Assembly (NCBI GenBank): GCA_002508635.1
Contig: DACO01000186.1
Coordinates: 1 to 5,382, forward strand
Direction: 5' to 3'
Length of the DNA stretch: 5,382 bases
From: Methanolobus sp. UBA118
GTDB lineage: Archaea > Halobacteriota > Methanosarcinia > Methanosarcinales > Methanosarcinaceae
The position numbers were made by a program, and so were the translations under genes. This document shows positions 4,622 to 5,382 of the stretch, piece after piece (positions within the stretch are counted from its first letter, which is position 1; each line of letters opens with the position of its first letter). Under the pieces are notes generated by a model. That model was not told the origin of the DNA. It was given only the letters and a program-made list of their open reading frames with translations, and searched no databases.

Positions 4622-5362
4622 CTACAGTTCAAAAACCATACCGTCATAAGCAAGGGGATATTCCTTAATTGCCTCATCGTGTGGCTTGAAGAAGTGGCTC
4701 AGATGTGTGAACACCACATCCTTTGCCCTTAATGTTCTTGCAAGATCCGTGGCCTCGATGGTATTCATGTGTTTTTTGACCTCTACGGTGGGAGGGACTA
4801 TCGCATCGGCGACCAGCAGATCGGGGTCCATTATCAGCTCCATGCTTTTCTGAGGTATCTCTCTCTGAGTATCTCCCGTGATGACCACCTTCTTATCGCC
4901 CTCCCGGATTATGACTCCCACGGGATTTTTTGCAGGGGGATGCACTACCTTGAACAATGTGAACTCCAGGCCTATCAGTTCAAAGGTCTCGTACATGGAC
5001 ACATAGTGCTTCCTTGGTCTGAGAAACTGCAGGTAATCCATGATATAATCCAGTGTTTCCCTAAGTCCGTAGACATCCACATTATACTGGACCCTGTGAA
5101 ACTCGGCAAAACCTGAAAAATGATCGTAATGACCATGGGTCCATATCACCCCGTCCACATGGCCGACATTATTCTTCAGCATCTGGTAACGAAGGTCCGG
5201 ACCGGTATCTATAAGCACTGAACCACTATCAGATTCCACCAGCACCGCACATCTGGTCCTGCGGCTTTTACCACCTTCATGTGCAGCCATACAGGTCCTG
5301 CAACTGCAGCCAATGACAGGCGTCCCGGTTGCATCGCCTGTGCCAAGGAGAGTGATCTTCAT
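4622..5362 (-). CDS. PhnP-like metallo-beta-lactamase-fold phosphodiesterase
   Basis: This 246-aa cytoplasmic hydrolase has a complete MBL fold. It starts MKITLLGTGDATGTP, then GCSCRTC with Cys19, Cys21 and Cys24, which resembles the structural zinc site near the N-terminus of PhnP. The dinuclear metal site is THGHYDH (His76, His78, Asp80, His81), with His141 in VVHPP, Asp164 in ITGDT, and His220 in FTHLSH; KKHMN near residues 196-200 is a further family motif. PhnP cleaves phosphoribosyl cyclic phosphate in phosphonate degradation, but no phosphonate genes are visible here, so the substrate is open (cyclic phosphate or nucleotide is plausible). ATG 5362 matches the family N-terminus; an in-frame GTG at 5377 would add five residues. 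GGGG lies five bases before the ATG, a weak ribosome site. The stop is TAG, unlike every other gene here. It is convergent with the lipoprotein gene, 29 bases apart. Confidence 0.92.
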   Translation of the reverse strand: MKITLLGTGDATGTPVIGCSCRTCMAAHEGGKSRRTRCAVLVESDSGSVLIDTGPDLRYQMLKNNVGHVDGVIWTHGHYDHFSGFAEFHRVQYNVDVYGLRETLDYIMDYLQFLRPRKHYVSMYETFELIGLEFTLFKVVHPPAKNPVGVIIREGDKKVVITGDTQREIPQKSMELIMDPDLLVADAIVPPTVEVKKHMNTIEATDLARTLRAKDVVFTHLSHFFKPHDEAIKEYPLAYDGMVFEL

Positions 5363-5382
5363 AAATGCCCCGATCACATGGT

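Noticed and set aside
4769..5116. Plus-strand open frame inside the hydrolase gene
   Set aside because: It is antisense to the conserved MBL core and shows no own ribosome site or domain.
1..5382. Insertion sequences, attachment sites or CRISPR repeats
   Set aside because: No transposase or integrase frame, no terminal inverted repeats with target duplication, and no regularly spaced repeats were seen; the tRNA 3' end is not duplicated elsewhere in the window.

Overview
The window looks like a piece of a methanogenic archaeal chromosome, most likely Methanosarcinaceae (a Methanolobus/Methanococcoides-like genus). The reasons are a CTP-dependent riboflavin kinase of the archaeal type, an archaeal monofunctional RibB, a soluble single-domain fasciclin protein, archaeal-style TATA/BRE promoter candidates, Shine-Dalgarno sites matching GGAGGTGAT, and a tRNA with encoded CCA followed by an oligo-T stop. 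The genus is inferred from protein character only. No mobile element, CRISPR array or rRNA was seen.

Layout. Positions 1-1147 (+) hold a flavin-biosynthesis pair: the C-terminal part of a riboflavin kinase (ribK, cut by the window start) followed within a few bases by ribB. Positions 1181-1258 (+) hold tRNA-Pro(GGG), ending in T6. Positions 1309-1716 (-) encode a stand-alone FAS1 (fasciclin) protein. The 187-bp divergent region 1717-1903 carries a good fasciclin promoter with repeat structures around it, and the 5' end of an ABC exporter operon. Positions 1904-3600 (+) encode a DrrA/NodI-like ATPase and an ABC-2 (NodJ-like) permease joined by an ATGA overlap. Positions 3678-4592 (+) encode a surface lipoprotein with a C-terminal membrane anchor and its own promoter, probably leaderless. 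Positions 4622-5362 (-) encode a PhnP-like metallo-beta-lactamase-fold phosphodiesterase, convergent with the lipoprotein gene.

How the genes relate. RibB makes the four-carbon precursor of riboflavin and RibK converts riboflavin to FMN, so the first two genes share a pathway. The ATPase and permease form one exporter of unknown cargo. The lipoprotein lies just downstream on the same strand and could be a surface partner, but its own promoter makes that uncertain. The fasciclin and hydrolase genes have no evident functional link to their neighbours.

Most of the content is ordinary housekeeping. The points most worth a second look are the ABC ATPase start, which appears to be a non-canonical ATA codon behind a strong Shine-Dalgarno site; the palindrome/direct-repeat cluster at the fasciclin promoter; a 13-bp palindrome and paired repeats before the lipoprotein gene; and a TAG stop on the hydrolase gene in a lineage where TAG can encode pyrrolysine. 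I did not find a convincing new multi-gene system.
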